From Actinomycetes bacterium (GTDB taxonomy: Bacteria > Actinomycetota > Acidimicrobiia > Acidimicrobiales > Bog-793): a stretch of DNA of 64,000 nucleotides. This document shows positions 27,499 to 34,802 of the stretch, piece after piece (positions within the stretch are counted from its first letter, which is position 1; each line of letters begins with the position of its first letter). The stretch covers positions 3,529 through 67,528 of the forward strand of contig JAJYNS010000005.1 in NCBI GenBank assembly GCA_021786195.1, written 5' to 3'. The notes beneath the pieces are model-generated. The model saw only the letters and a list, made by a program, of their open reading frames with translations, did no database searches and was not told where the DNA came from. Position numbers and translations under genes: made by a program.

Positions 27499-27908
27499 CG
27501 GGTCGCCAGCCACCAGCCGAACAAGAGCCAGGCAAGGCAGAGCAGCGCACGTCCCGGCGTCGATGCTTCCGCCTTGTCGAGGAGCGAGCTGATCGTCGGG
27601 TGCGCCGACCTCGGAGCCGAGAAGAGGTTGGCGAGCTCCCACGCGACGACGCCGATCGCCACGGCGAGCCAGGCGACGGCGTTGGGCACCGCCCGGGGTG
27701 GCGCGCGCCTCGCGAGCGCCTGGGGCACTGCTCGCCGGCGAGCTCGCTGGAGCACGAGGAGCACGAGGAGGAGCCCGAGGGGGACCGCCGTCGCGGCGTC
27801 GGCGGCGACGGTGAAGGGTTTCGTCTCGCCGATCGCGAAGCAGTAGGCGAGAAGCGCCACGGCCCCGACGAGCTGCCCGAGGAAGCGCCTGCTGCGGCGC
27901 GCCGGCAT
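27495..27908 (-). CDS. Multi-pass membrane protein of unknown function
   Basis: This 137-residue protein has about four hydrophobic segments: LVGAVALLAYCFAIG, AVPLGLLLVLLVL, AVAWLAVAIGVVAWEL and ALLCLAWLLFGWWLA. Short basic loops separate them. I do not recognise the family. It overlaps the following small membrane gene by 4 bases and lies 27 bases after the lexA stop on the same strand, so it may be read from the lexA promoter. If so, it would be damage-inducible, which is an inference from position only. Confidence 0.72.
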   Translation of the reverse strand: MPARRSRRFLGQLVGAVALLAYCFAIGETKPFTVAADAATAVPLGLLLVLLVLQRARRRAVPQALARRAPPRAVPNAVAWLAVAIGVVAWELANLFSAPRSAHPTISSLLDKAEASTPGRALLCLAWLLFGWWLATR

Positions 27909-27935
27909 GTCGGGCGCGGCCTTCCCGCTTGTCGC

Positions 27936-28568
27936 CTACAGCCGGCGCAGCACGGTCACGACCTTGCCGTAGACGACCACCTCGTCGGCGGGCAGCTCGA
28001 TCGTCTCGTAGTCGGGGTTGGCCGGGACGAGCGCGACCTTTGCGCGACCTCGCCGGAAGGTCTTCACGGTCGCCTCTCCGCCCGGGATGCCCGCGACCAC
28101 GACGTCCCCGCTCTCGGCGACGGCCTGGCGCCGGACGACGACGTAGTCGCCGTCGAGGATCCCAGCCCCGCTCATCGAGTCGCCCCGCACGCGCAGCATG
28201 AACAGCTCTCCGCCGCCGGTGAGGTCCTCGGGGAGCGGCAGGACCTCCTCGACGTCCTGCTCGGCGAGCACTCCCGTCCCGGCGGCCACCGCACCGATCA
28301 GGGGCACGTGGCGCACCGGCCGGAGCGGGATCGCGGCCCCCGACGTCGGCTCGAAGCTGACGACGATCGCCCTTGGCTTCGTCGGGTCCCGGCGGAGATA
28401 GCCCTCCCGCTCGAGCACCTGGAGATGGGCGTGCACGGTCGAGGACGACGCGAGGCCCACCGCCTCGCCGATCTCGCGGACCGAGGGCGGGTAGCCGCGT
28501 GAGCGGACCTGCTCCGCGATGAACTCGAGGATCTGGCGCCGCTTGCCCGTCAGCACCGTCCCGACCAT
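27936..28568 (-). CDS. lexA: SOS repressor LexA
   Basis: This 210-residue repressor has an N-terminal winged helix (YPPSVREIGEAVGLASSSTVHAHL), a self-cleavage site at Ala96-Gly97 (GAVAAGTG), catalytic Ser131 (RGDSMSG) and Lys169 (TVKTF). RecA filaments trigger cleavage, which frees SOS genes. The ATG at 28568 is chosen because GGAGGAGGT precedes it at proper spacing. An in-frame GTG nine bases upstream sits too close to that site. The promoter (TTGCAC-N17-TACCGT) is overlapped by a SOS-like box, so lexA should repress itself. A LysM gene diverges from it and nrdR follows that gene, as in mycobacteria. Confidence 0.96.
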   Translation of the reverse strand: MVGTVLTGKRRQILEFIAEQVRSRGYPPSVREIGEAVGLASSSTVHAHLQVLEREGYLRRDPTKPRAIVVSFEPTSGAAIPLRPVRHVPLIGAVAAGTGVLAEQDVEEVLPLPEDLTGGGELFMLRVRGDSMSGAGILDGDYVVVRRQAVAESGDVVVAGIPGGEATVKTFRRGRAKVALVPANPDYETIELPADEVVVYGKVVTVLRRL

Positions 28569-28591
28569 CCCGACCACCTCCTCCGGCGGCC

Positions 28592-28620
28592 ACGGTACCC
28601 GGTGTCACACCCTGGTGCAA
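28592..28620 (-). promoter_or_regulatory. lexA promoter
   Basis: On the minus strand, TTGCAC (plus 28615-28620) and TACCGT (plus 28592-28597) are separated by 17 bases. Transcription would start about 17 bases before the lexA ATG, just upstream of GGAGGAGGT. The -35 overlaps a SOS-like box at 28619-28630. Confidence 0.65.
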
Positions 28621-28630
28621 ACATCCGTTC
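28619..28630. promoter_or_regulatory. LexA box, imperfect (AAACATCCGTTC)
   Basis: This matches the Gram-positive/actinobacterial SOS consensus GAAC-N4-GTTC at seven of eight fixed positions. It overlaps the lexA -35. Confidence 0.5.
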
Positions 28631-28633
28631 GTG

Positions 28634-28645
28634 AAACATCAGTTC
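28634..28645. promoter_or_regulatory. LexA box, imperfect (AAACATCAGTTC)
   Basis: This is a second seven-of-eight match, 15 bases (centre to centre) from the first and nearly identical to it. Confidence 0.5.
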
Positions 28646-28661
28646 GGTACCGGCGGTGAGG

Positions 28662-28691
28662 TTGACGGCGAACGTACGTTCGTGCCAGGAT
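28662..28691 (+). promoter_or_regulatory. Promoter of the LysM-protein gene
   Basis: TTGACG (28662-28667) and CAGGAT (28686-28691) are separated by 18 bases. The perfect LexA box (28669-28682) fills the spacer, so LexA binding would block RNA polymerase. The -10 is weak. Confidence 0.5.
28669..28682. promoter_or_regulatory. LexA box, perfect 14-base palindrome
   Basis: CGAACGTACGTTCG is a full palindrome that matches all fixed positions of CGAAC-N4-GTTCG. It lies inside the promoter spacer of the LysM gene, about 100 bases upstream of lexA. Confidence 0.88.
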
Positions 28692-28702
28692 CGTGCTCGA
28701 TC

Positions 28703-28714
28703 GAACATATGTAC
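28703..28714. promoter_or_regulatory. LexA box, near-perfect (GAACATATGTAC)
   Basis: This is a seven-of-eight match to GAAC-N4-GTTC, located downstream of the putative transcript start of the LysM gene, where binding would act as a roadblock. Confidence 0.6.
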
Positions 28715-28774
28715 GGCCATGACCCGGCGGCGGTGCGCCGGCGCCGGGACGCACCAAGGGGAGGGGAGGTGGCG

Positions 28775-29167
28775 ATGGCGGCGCTGGTCTGGCCGGTTCG
28801 GCCTGGGGAGCACGTGCGCCCGGAGCGCGTCCGCTCAGAGCGCGTCGAGACTGCGGGTGCCGGGCGGGAAGGGGCGGCACCGATGCGCTCGCGCGTCGCG
28901 GCTGCACTGCTGAGCTTCGGCGCGCTCGGGGCCCTGTGGGCGGGCGCGAGCGCGTTGCGAGCCATGAGCCGCGAGCCGGTCGTGCCGCCGGCCGGGGCGC
29001 GGCGGGTGGGCGGCGGCTATCTCTACGTCGTGCGCCCGGGCGACACCGTGTGGTCGATCGCGACATCGATGTCCCCGGGCGCAGACCCGAGGCCGCTCGT
29101 CGACGAGATCGACGCCGAGGTGCCCGGCGGCGTCCTGCGGGTCGGCGAGGTCCTGCGCCTGCCGTGA
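28775..29167 (+). CDS. LysM-domain membrane protein, probable SOS-induced division inhibitor
   Basis: This is a 130-residue protein. A basic N-terminal cytoplasmic part is followed by one membrane helix (about residues 41-60) and then a C-terminal LysM domain. The LysM domain starts at YLYVVRPGDTVWSIATSM and ends at VLRVGEVLRLP, and would bind peptidoglycan outside the membrane. The gene diverges from lexA across several SOS boxes and precedes nrdR. Mycobacterial Rv2719c (ChiZ), corynebacterial DivS and Bacillus YneA occupy the same place and block division after DNA damage. That function is inferred from synteny. The ATG at 28775 is chosen for its strong GGGGAGGGGAGG upstream. Confidence 0.82.
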   Translation: MAALVWPVRPGEHVRPERVRSERVETAGAGREGAAPMRSRVAAALLSFGALGALWAGASALRAMSREPVVPPAGARRVGGGYLYVVRPGDTVWSIATSMSPGADPRPLVDEIDAEVPGGVLRVGEVLRLP

Positions 29168-29189
29168 CAGGCGGCGCGCGCGCGGGCAC

Positions 29190-29195
29190 TACGTT
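29190..29195 (+). promoter_or_regulatory. Putative -10 element (TACGTT)
   Basis: TACGTT lies 6 bases before the nrdR GTG. It is a possible leaderless promoter, although readthrough from the LysM gene 34 bases upstream is equally possible. Confidence 0.3.
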
Positions 29196-29201
29196 CGAGG
29201 C

Positions 29202-29708
29202 GTGCGGTGCCCGAGCTGCTCCCACCGCGAGGACCGCGTCGTCGACTCGAGAGAGGTCGAGCAGGGAGGCGCCGTCCGGCGGCGGCGCGAGTGCCTCGCC
29301 TGCGGCTTCCGGTTCACGACGTTCGAGCGCGTCGGTGCGTCTGTCGTCGTGCTCAAGCGTTCCGGGCAGAGGGAGCAGTTCGACCGGTCCAAGGTGGCCG
29401 CCGGCGTTCGTGCGGCATGCAAGAACCGCCCGGTCGGCGAGGAGCAGATCGAGGCGATCGTCGCCGCCGTGGAGGACCTCGCAAGGCGCTCGGGCAACGT
29501 CGTGTCCAGCCAGCTGCTCGGAGTAGCGGTCCTCGACAGGCTGCGCGAGATCGACGACGTCGCGTACCTCCGCTTCGCAAGCGTCTACAAAGGATTCGAG
29601 GACGCGAGCGACTTCGCGAGAGAGGTCGGGCTGCTCACCAAGACGACGGCCCCGAAGCGCCGACGGCGCGGGCCGGCCGACGGCGGTCGAGAGGCGAGCG
29701 CCACGTGA
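29202..29708 (+). CDS. nrdR: Transcriptional repressor NrdR
   Basis: This 168-residue regulator represses ribonucleotide reductase genes in response to ATP/dATP. The start MRCPSCSHREDRVVDSRE with a second CxxC (CLACGFRF) forms the zinc ribbon. The ATP-cone follows, with VLKRSGQREQFDRSKVAAGV and VASLRFASVYKGFED-like sequence at about residues 120-135. The C-terminus is basic and variable. The start is GTG. No nrd gene is in the window. The stop overlaps the PIG-L gene as GTGA. Confidence 0.95.
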   Translation: MRCPSCSHREDRVVDSREVEQGGAVRRRRECLACGFRFTTFERVGASVVVLKRSGQREQFDRSKVAAGVRAACKNRPVGEEQIEAIVAAVEDLARRSGNVVSSQLLGVAVLDRLREIDDVAYLRFASVYKGFEDASDFAREVGLLTKTTAPKRRRRGPADGGREASAT

Positions 29709-30481
29709 GGCCGGCCCCGAACCCCGGGGAGGGGGCGGCCCTGCCCTTTCCTCGCGGCCCTGCCGCCGGCGTGCCCGAGCTCGTCGTGGACGTGCCCGCC
29801 CGGGCCCTCGCCGTCTATGCCCATCCCGACGACGCGGACGTCTCGTGCGGGGGCACGCTCGCGTGCTGGGCGGCGCGGGGCTGCGAGGTGCGTCTCCTCG
29901 TCTGCACGAAGGGGGACAAGGGCTCGAAGCTCGCCTCGACCGACGTGGAGGAGCTCGTGGAGCGCCGGGCCGCGGAGGTCGCCTCGGCGGCCTCGGTGCT
30001 CGGCGTCTCCAGGGTCCACCGCCTCGAGCGTGACGACGGCGAGCTGGAGAACGACCCCCCGCTCCGGCGGGCGATCGTCGAGCTCGTGCGCTCCGCTCGC
30101 CCGGAGGTGGTGATCTGCCCCGATCCGACCGCGGTCTTCTTCGGCGATCACTACTTCAACCATCGCGACCACCGCTGCGTCGGCTGGGCGACGCTCGACG
30201 CGCTCTTCCCCGCGGTCTCCTCGCCCCTCTACTTCCCCGACGCCGGGCCGCCCTGGCGCGTGGACGCGGTCTACCTGTCGGGCTCGCTGGAGGCGAACGT
30301 GGTCGTCGACGTGTCCTCCGCGATCGAGCGCAAGGCGGAGGCGCTGAGGTGCCACGCGAGCCAGGTCGGCGACGGCAGCGAGTGGTACGGCGCCGCCGTG
30401 CGCGAGCGGGCGGAGGAGGCCGGCCGGCCGGTCGGGCTGGCCTTCGCCGAGGCGTTCCGCCGCGTGCGGGGCGTCACCTGA
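29705..30481 (+). CDS. PIG-L (LmbE-like) family deacetylase
   Basis: This is a 258-residue zinc-dependent N-deacetylase. The metal motif AHPDDADVSCGG is at about residues 37-48, and the distal HxxDH-type site is in HYFNHRDHRCVG. Relatives deacetylate GlcNAc-inositol (MshB, mycothiol), mycothiol conjugates (Mca) or other GlcNAc substrates. Sequence alone does not decide which. The GTG start overlaps nrdR (GTGA), and the first 30 residues look variable. DNA polymerase IV follows after 6 bases. Confidence 0.85.
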   Translation: MRPAPNPGEGAALPFPRGPAAGVPELVVDVPARALAVYAHPDDADVSCGGTLACWAARGCEVRLLVCTKGDKGSKLASTDVEELVERRAAEVASAASVLGVSRVHRLERDDGELENDPPLRRAIVELVRSARPEVVICPDPTAVFFGDHYFNHRDHRCVGWATLDALFPAVSSPLYFPDAGPPWRVDAVYLSGSLEANVVVDVSSAIERKAEALRCHASQVGDGSEWYGAAVRERAEEAGRPVGLAFAEAFRRVRGVT

Positions 30482-30487
30482 GGACCG

Positions 30488-31747
30488 ATGGTCTCCGCCG
30501 GCGCGCTCGGGATCCTCCACCTCGACATGGACTGCTTCTTCGCCGCCGTCGAGGTGCTCAAGGACCCGAGCCTCGCCGGCCGCCCGGTCGTCGTCGGCGG
30601 CACCGGACCTCGGGGGGTGGTCGCCTCGGCGTCCTACGAGGCTCGAGTCTTCGGCGTCCGGTCGGCGATGCCCATGACCACGGCGCGCAGGCTCTGCCCG
30701 CGGGGGGTCTTCGTCGCCGGCAGGTTCGAGGACTACGTCGAGGTGAGCCGCTCGCTGCGCGAGATCCTGCGCTCCGTGACGCCGCTCGTCGAGCCGGTCG
30801 CGCTCGACGAGGCCTACCTCGACGTGACGGGCTCGGCCCGGCTTCTCGGTGGGGGGCAGGAGATCGCGACGACGCTGCGTTCCAGGGTGCGCCACGAGCT
30901 CGCCCTCGACTGCTCCGTCGGCGTCGCTCGCTCGAAGCTCCTCGCGAAGCTCGCCTCGAAGGCGGCCAAGCCCCTCGTCGAACCCTCGGGGGTGACGCCG
31001 GGCCCGGGGGTCGTCGTCGTCGAGGAGGCCGACGAGATCGAGTTCCTCCATCGCCGACCCGTGCGCGCCCTGCCCGGGGTCGGGCCGCGCACGGCCGAGC
31101 GCCTGGCGCGCTTCGGCGTCTCCACCGTCGGCGATCTCGCGGCGGTCGGCGTCGACAGCCTCGTGCGCCTGCTCGGCGCCGCCGCCGGCCGAGCACTGCA
31201 CGAGCTCGCCTGGGCCCGGGACGCACGGCCAGTCGTCGCGGAACGGGAGACCCGGTCGATCGGCCACGAGGAGACCTTCCCGGCCGACCTCCACGACCTC
31301 GCGGAGCTGCGCCAACACGCTCGCCGGTCCTCCGTGCGAGTGGCGGCGCGCTGTCGCGCCTCGGAGGTGGTCGCCCGCACGATCACGCTCAAGGTCCGCT
31401 TCGCGGACTTCTCGACCGTGACTCGTTCGCGCACGCTTGCCCGGCCGGTCCGCTCCGGTGCCGAGCTCGGCGACGTCGCCGTCGACCTGCTCGGGGCGGT
31501 CGAGCTCTCCATGGGCGTACGCCTCCTCGGCGTCCAGGCGTCGGGCCTGTCGCCCGCCGAGGTCTCCGGGTTCGACCAGCTCAGCTTCTTCACCGACGAG
31601 GGCGCGTCCCGCCGCGGCCGCCGCGACGACGTCGAGCTCGCGGCGGAGGAGGTGAGGCGCCGCTTCGGCCAGTCGGCCCTCGCCCCGGCGATCCTGGGCG
31701 CGCGTCGCGAGCGGCCGGGCCCGCCGGGGTCGTCCGAGCGCCGCTAG
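30488..31747 (+). CDS. dinB: DNA polymerase IV (DinB)
   Basis: This 419-residue Y-family translesion polymerase has the catalytic acidic residues in HLDMDCFFAAVE and ALDEAYLDVTG, the YEARVFGVRSAMP fingers motif, a helix-hairpin-helix thumb (LPGVGPRTAERLARFGV), and a little-finger domain. A clamp-binding QLSFF (in FDQLSFFTDE) lies near residue 360, followed by a basic tail. It bypasses damaged bases with low fidelity. It lies close to lexA, but no SOS box is visible just before it. The start is ATG. Confidence 0.94.
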   Translation: MVSAGALGILHLDMDCFFAAVEVLKDPSLAGRPVVVGGTGPRGVVASASYEARVFGVRSAMPMTTARRLCPRGVFVAGRFEDYVEVSRSLREILRSVTPLVEPVALDEAYLDVTGSARLLGGGQEIATTLRSRVRHELALDCSVGVARSKLLAKLASKAAKPLVEPSGVTPGPGVVVVEEADEIEFLHRRPVRALPGVGPRTAERLARFGVSTVGDLAAVGVDSLVRLLGAAAGRALHELAWARDARPVVAERETRSIGHEETFPADLHDLAELRQHARRSSVRVAARCRASEVVARTITLKVRFADFSTVTRSRTLARPVRSGAELGDVAVDLLGAVELSMGVRLLGVQASGLSPAEVSGFDQLSFFTDEGASRRGRRDDVELAAEEVRRRFGQSALAPAILGARRERPGPPGSSERR

Positions 31748-31897
31748 GCGGGCGCGATCCCCGCGACGTGCGTTGTCGGGGGCGGGGACGTGCGCGAGAA
31801 TGTCGAGGACAGACCGAGGTTGTCGCCCGCTTTCCCGGGCCGGGAGGCGAGGGCAGCGTCCGATCGTCGGGAGACGGTTGCGGAGGAGGGGGAGCGG

Positions 31898-32275
31898 GTG
31901 CCGCTTTCCGAGGAAGAGCAGCGGATCCTCCAGGAGATGGAGCAGAAGCTCTACGAGCACGACCGCGCCTTCGCCGAGCGAGTCGGCAGCGACGGCAGAC
32001 GGGGCGCCGCCGCACGGTCGATGCGTTGGTCGATCGCCGTGTTCCTCGCCGGGTTCGCCATCGTGCTACTCACCTTCCAGACCTCCCTGCTCGCCGGGAC
32101 CTTCGGGTTCCTCGTGATGCTCTTCAGCACGTTGAGCTTCGAGCGCGGCGCCCGTCAGGCGCTCGGTGCCCGGGCCGGGACGTCCAAGCGGGCCGTCCCT
32201 CGCCAGCGGCCTCTCGGCGACGAGCTCGGGATCATCGGCAAACGGATCCGCAGCAAGCTGCGTCGCGAGCGCTGA
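31898..32275 (+). CDS. DUF3040 family membrane protein
   Basis: This 125-residue protein has the DUF3040 signature at the start (PLSEEEQRILQEMEQKLYEHD) and two adjacent hydrophobic segments (RWSIAVFLAGFAIVLLTF and LAGTFGFLVMLFSTL), followed by a basic tail. The family is actinobacterial and of unknown function. It is often near dinB and the mraZ-rsmH cluster, as here. The GTG at 31898 is chosen because GGAGGAGGGGGAG precedes it and conserved sequence starts there. An earlier in-frame start would add 36 unconserved residues. Confidence 0.85.
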   Translation: MPLSEEEQRILQEMEQKLYEHDRAFAERVGSDGRRGAAARSMRWSIAVFLAGFAIVLLTFQTSLLAGTFGFLVMLFSTLSFERGARQALGARAGTSKRAVPRQRPLGDELGIIGKRIRSKLRRER

Positions 32276-32574
32276 GCGGTCCGAGGGTCCCCGCTCGCCG
32301 GGGCAGGGCATGGGCCCGGGCCCTCTTCGCCGTGGCCCTTCGGCCGGTCCTCTGGCCCGAGGCGGTCCGTGTCGGGCGCTCCCACGTCCCTCGGCGCTGG
32401 TGGGCCCGCTCGCCGTTGCCCGACCCGGCGTGGCTCGGGTTCCGGATGGAGACCGCCTACGGCGACCCGCAGGCGGTGCCCTCGGGTGACGACCTCCTCG
32501 AGCTGCTCCGGTGGTCGCGGCGAATGCGGGGCGTCACGGGCCGAAAGCTCGGTGCGCGGCGGTACGTGCGCTAG
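32272..32574 (+). CDS. Hypothetical protein, possible CTG start
   Basis: The frame encodes ALFAVALRPVLWPEAVRVGRSHVP, RRWWARSPLPDPAWLGFRMETAYGD and a final DDLLELLRWSRRMRG. Its ordered Trp/Pro pattern is unlike shadow frames, so I take it as real. I recognise no family. The first canonical start is GTG 32332 (80 residues), which would cut the first helix. A CTG at 32272 overlaps the DUF3040 stop as CTGA, mirroring the NTGA junctions used elsewhere, and gives 100 residues. The Shine-Dalgarno before it is weak. The TAG stop is part of a putative -10 for the next unit. Confidence 0.6.
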   Translation: MSGPRVPARRGRAWARALFAVALRPVLWPEAVRVGRSHVPRRWWARSPLPDPAWLGFRMETAYGDPQAVPSGDDLLELLRWSRRMRGVTGRKLGARRYVR

Positions 32575-32577
32575 CCT
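32572..32577 (+). promoter_or_regulatory. Putative -10 element (TAGCCT)
   Basis: TAGCCT includes the TAG stop of the upstream gene and lies 7 bases before a GTG that opens a 12-codon mini-ORF (32585). It is the fourth exact TAGCCT in the window near a unit start. Confidence 0.4.
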
Positions 32578-32584
32578 CCGACCG

Positions 32585-32623
32585 GTGAGGGTGGCCTGCG
32601 CAGCCGGGACGGTCGGGGCCTGA
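32585..32623 (+). CDS. Possible 12-codon leader peptide before the HNH endonuclease
   Basis: GTG 32585 opens a frame encoding MRVACAAGTVGA and ending at TGA 32621-32623, one base before the HNH gene's GTG. With the -10-like TAGCCT 7 bases upstream, it could be a leaderless mini-ORF whose termination delivers ribosomes to the next start. It is a short frame and may be chance. Confidence 0.3.
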   Translation: MRVACAAGTVGA

Positions 32624-32624
32624 G

Positions 32625-33164
32625 GTGATCGGTCGGGCGCTCGTCCTGAACGCGACGTTCGAGCCTCTTTGCGTCGTGTCCTCCCGAAGGGCCCTCGTCC
32701 TCGTGCTCGACGAGAAGGCCGAGCTGGTGCATGCCTCCGGGCACGAGTACCACTCGGTCCGGACGTCCTTCCCGGAGCCGTCGGTCGTGCGCCTCGCCCG
32801 CTACGTCAAGGTCCCCCGCCAGACGAGGGTCGCCATCTCGCGCCGCTCGGTGTTCGCCCGCGACGGCCATCGCTGCCAGTACTGCGGCGCCCAGGCCGAG
32901 AACATCGACCATGTCGTGCCCCGCAGCCGTGGTGGAGCGCACAGCTGGGACAATGTCGTCGCGTCCTGCCGAAGGTGCAATGCGGCCAAGGAGGACCACC
33001 TACCGGAGGAGGCGGGGTTTGTGCTGCGGCGCCCGCCGACCGCTCCAAGGTCACGGGTCTGGCTGCTGGCTGCCAGCGGTGAGGTGCGGGAGGAGTGGGA
33101 GCCCTATGTGACGCCGCTGTCGCCGCACGGCCAGCTGCTCGGCCGCAAGGACCCCGCGGCCTGA
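32625..33164 (+). CDS. HNH endonuclease
   Basis: This is a 179-residue protein. The HNH nuclease core is in the middle: a CQYCGA zinc knuckle, IDHVVPRSRGG, SWDNVVASCRRCN and AAKED. The N-terminal half (RALVLNATFEPLCVVSSRRAL) is typical of a widespread group of stand-alone actinobacterial and cyanobacterial HNH proteins whose target is unknown. No intron or mobile element borders it, so it looks like a resident gene. The start is GTG, and the stop overlaps a CTG start of the lipoate-ligase-like gene. Confidence 0.88.
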   Translation: MIGRALVLNATFEPLCVVSSRRALVLVLDEKAELVHASGHEYHSVRTSFPEPSVVRLARYVKVPRQTRVAISRRSVFARDGHRCQYCGAQAENIDHVVPRSRGGAHSWDNVVASCRRCNAAKEDHLPEEAGFVLRRPPTAPRSRVWLLAASGEVREEWEPYVTPLSPHGQLLGRKDPAA

Positions 33165-33868
33165 GCTGGACGGTCGTCGAGCGCGTCGCCTCCCCGGCGG
33201 AGCTGGTCGGGGAGCTGCCAGAGCCCCGGGGCGGGCGCCTCGCCTGCATCTGCGTGCCCACCTCGGCGGCGCTGGTGCTCGGCAGCTCGCAGCGCCTCGA
33301 GTCGGTCGATGTCGACCGACTCGAGGCGGCCCACCTCTCGCTCGAGCGCCGGCGCAGCGGCGGAGGGGCGGTGCTCGTAGCTCCCGGCCAGCAGGTCTGG
33401 CTCGACGCCTTCCTGCCGAGAGGGGACCCGTTGCTCGAGGAGGACCTCGCCCGCTCGTCGTGGTGGCTGGGCGAGCTGTGGGCGCAGGCGCTCGTCGCCT
33501 CGGGCGCCGATCACGCCACCCTCGCCGTGCACCGAGGCGCGATCGTCCACTCGCCGTGGTCTCGGTCGCTGTGCTTCGCGGGGCTGGGCCCCGGCGAGGT
33601 GACCCTGTCGGGTCGCAAGCTCGTCGGCATCTCCCAGCGGCGCGGTCGCCTGGGCGCCTGGTTCCATTCGACGGCCCCGGTGGGCTTCGACCCCGACCTC
33701 CTCGCCGGGCTGGTCCCCCTCGACGCCCTGGCGCGCCGAGCGCTCGCCGGGCACCTCGCAGGCCAGGTGGCGACGCTGCCCGTCGTGGCGAAGGACCTCG
33801 AGGAGTGTCTGCGCCGGACGCTCGGGGGCGGTGACGTCGGCCGTGTCACCCATGCCGCCACCGCCTAG
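33161..33868 (+). CDS. Lipoate-protein ligase A family protein
   Basis: This protein of about 235 residues belongs to the biotin/lipoate ligase fold. RRRSGGGAVLVAPGQQVWLD is the substrate-binding loop, and LSGRKLVGISQRR holds the reactive lysine. It may attach lipoate or octanoate to dehydrogenase E2 or GcvH, or be a divergent relative. The start is uncertain. CTG 33161 overlaps the HNH stop (CTGA) and sits 9 bases after AAGGA (33147-33151). GTG 33095 would add 22 residues that only read the HNH gene out of frame. The CTG option fits best. Confidence 0.78.
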   Translation: MSWTVVERVASPAELVGELPEPRGGRLACICVPTSAALVLGSSQRLESVDVDRLEAAHLSLERRRSGGGAVLVAPGQQVWLDAFLPRGDPLLEEDLARSSWWLGELWAQALVASGADHATLAVHRGAIVHSPWSRSLCFAGLGPGEVTLSGRKLVGISQRRGRLGAWFHSTAPVGFDPDLLAGLVPLDALARRALAGHLAGQVATLPVVAKDLEECLRRTLGGGDVGRVTHAATA

Positions 33869-33872
33869 GGGG

Positions 33873-34802
33873 ATGAGCGCGCCGCGTCCGGAGATGGGCC
33901 GTGCCGGGGGCGAGGACCCGCGGGGAGCCAGCGGGCCGGTCCCGGACCCGGGCGAGGACTGGGCGGTGCTCGACCGTGCCTACGCCGAGTACCTCGACGG
34001 GAACCCCGATCCGCCGGGAGGGTCGCTCCTCGCGCAGACGATCCTCACCGGCCGGCAGCGCCGCGCCCTCCTGCCCCATCTCGAGGCGGCCCGAGGGGTC
34101 GACCTCATCGACGCCGGCACCGGGTTCGCCCCGCTGCTGCTCGAGCTGGCCCACCGGGACGAGGTCCGGGCCGTCGGGGTGGACGGCGACGGCCGCGTGC
34201 TCGCCGCGGCCGCGTCCATCGCCGGGAGGCTCTCCGACTGGCTCCACCCCCGCTCCTCCGCTCGCTTCGTCCAGGGAGACCTCCTGAGCCTGCCCTTCGC
34301 CGACGCCTCATTCGACGTGGCGACCGTGCGCCTGGTGGTCCAGCACCTCGCCGAGCCCCAGCGCTTCGTCGGTGAGCTCCTTCGGGTGCTGCGCCCCGGG
34401 GCCAGCGCGTTCGTCGTCGACGTCGACGACGGCCTCGGGCTCACCTACCCTCCGCCGTCTCCCGAGCGGGCCGCCCTCGAGGAGGCATTCGACGCCTGCC
34501 AGGCGGCGGCGGGCGGCGACCGGCTGGTCGGGCGCAAGCTGTCGACGTACTTCTCATCAGGAGGTTTCGAGGTCGCCGGGATCGAGCTGCTGGCCGAGGC
34601 CCGGCACGTCGTCACGGCCCCGGCTGACGCCAGTCGCCTGCTCGTGACCTCGAGGCTGGCGGCGGCTCGGGAGGAGATCGTCCGTCGAGGCCTGCTCGCC
34701 GAGGAGGAGTTCGACCGCTGCCTCGCGGCCGTCGCGAACGAGCCGGCGAGCGCCCGCTTTCGCGTCGAAGGCCTGATCCTGCTCACCGCTCGGCGTCCGT
34801 AG
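33873..34802 (+). CDS. SAM-dependent class I methyltransferase
   Basis: This 309-residue protein has the class I methyltransferase fold. Motif I is VDLIDAGTGFAPLLLELA at about residues 74-91, the acidic strand end follows (VGVDGDGRVLA), and QGDLLSLPFADASFDVATVRLVVQHL is motif IV. This is the UbiE/COQ5-like or ArsM-like small-molecule group. The substrate is unknown. The ATG at 33873 follows the previous stop by 4 bases. A Gly/Pro-rich N-terminal 40 residues precedes the fold. Confidence 0.85.
   Translation: MSAPRPEMGRAGGEDPRGASGPVPDPGEDWAVLDRAYAEYLDGNPDPPGGSLLAQTILTGRQRRALLPHLEAARGVDLIDAGTGFAPLLLELAHRDEVRAVGVDGDGRVLAAAASIAGRLSDWLHPRSSARFVQGDLLSLPFADASFDVATVRLVVQHLAEPQRFVGELLRVLRPGASAFVVDVDDGLGLTYPPPSPERAALEEAFDACQAAAGGDRLVGRKLSTYFSSGGFEVAGIELLAEARHVVTAPADASRLLVTSRLAAAREEIVRRGLLAEEEFDRCLAAVANEPASARFRVEGLILLTARRP

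Noticed and set aside
27936-28568. lexA and LysM gene as part of a prophage or mobile island
   Set aside because: There are no integrase, attachment repeats or composition change, and the gene order is the standard actinobacterial chromosomal one.
32625-33164. HNH gene as a homing endonuclease or mobile element
   Set aside because: No intron, intein or repeat borders it, and its junctions with neighbours are coupled like those of resident genes.
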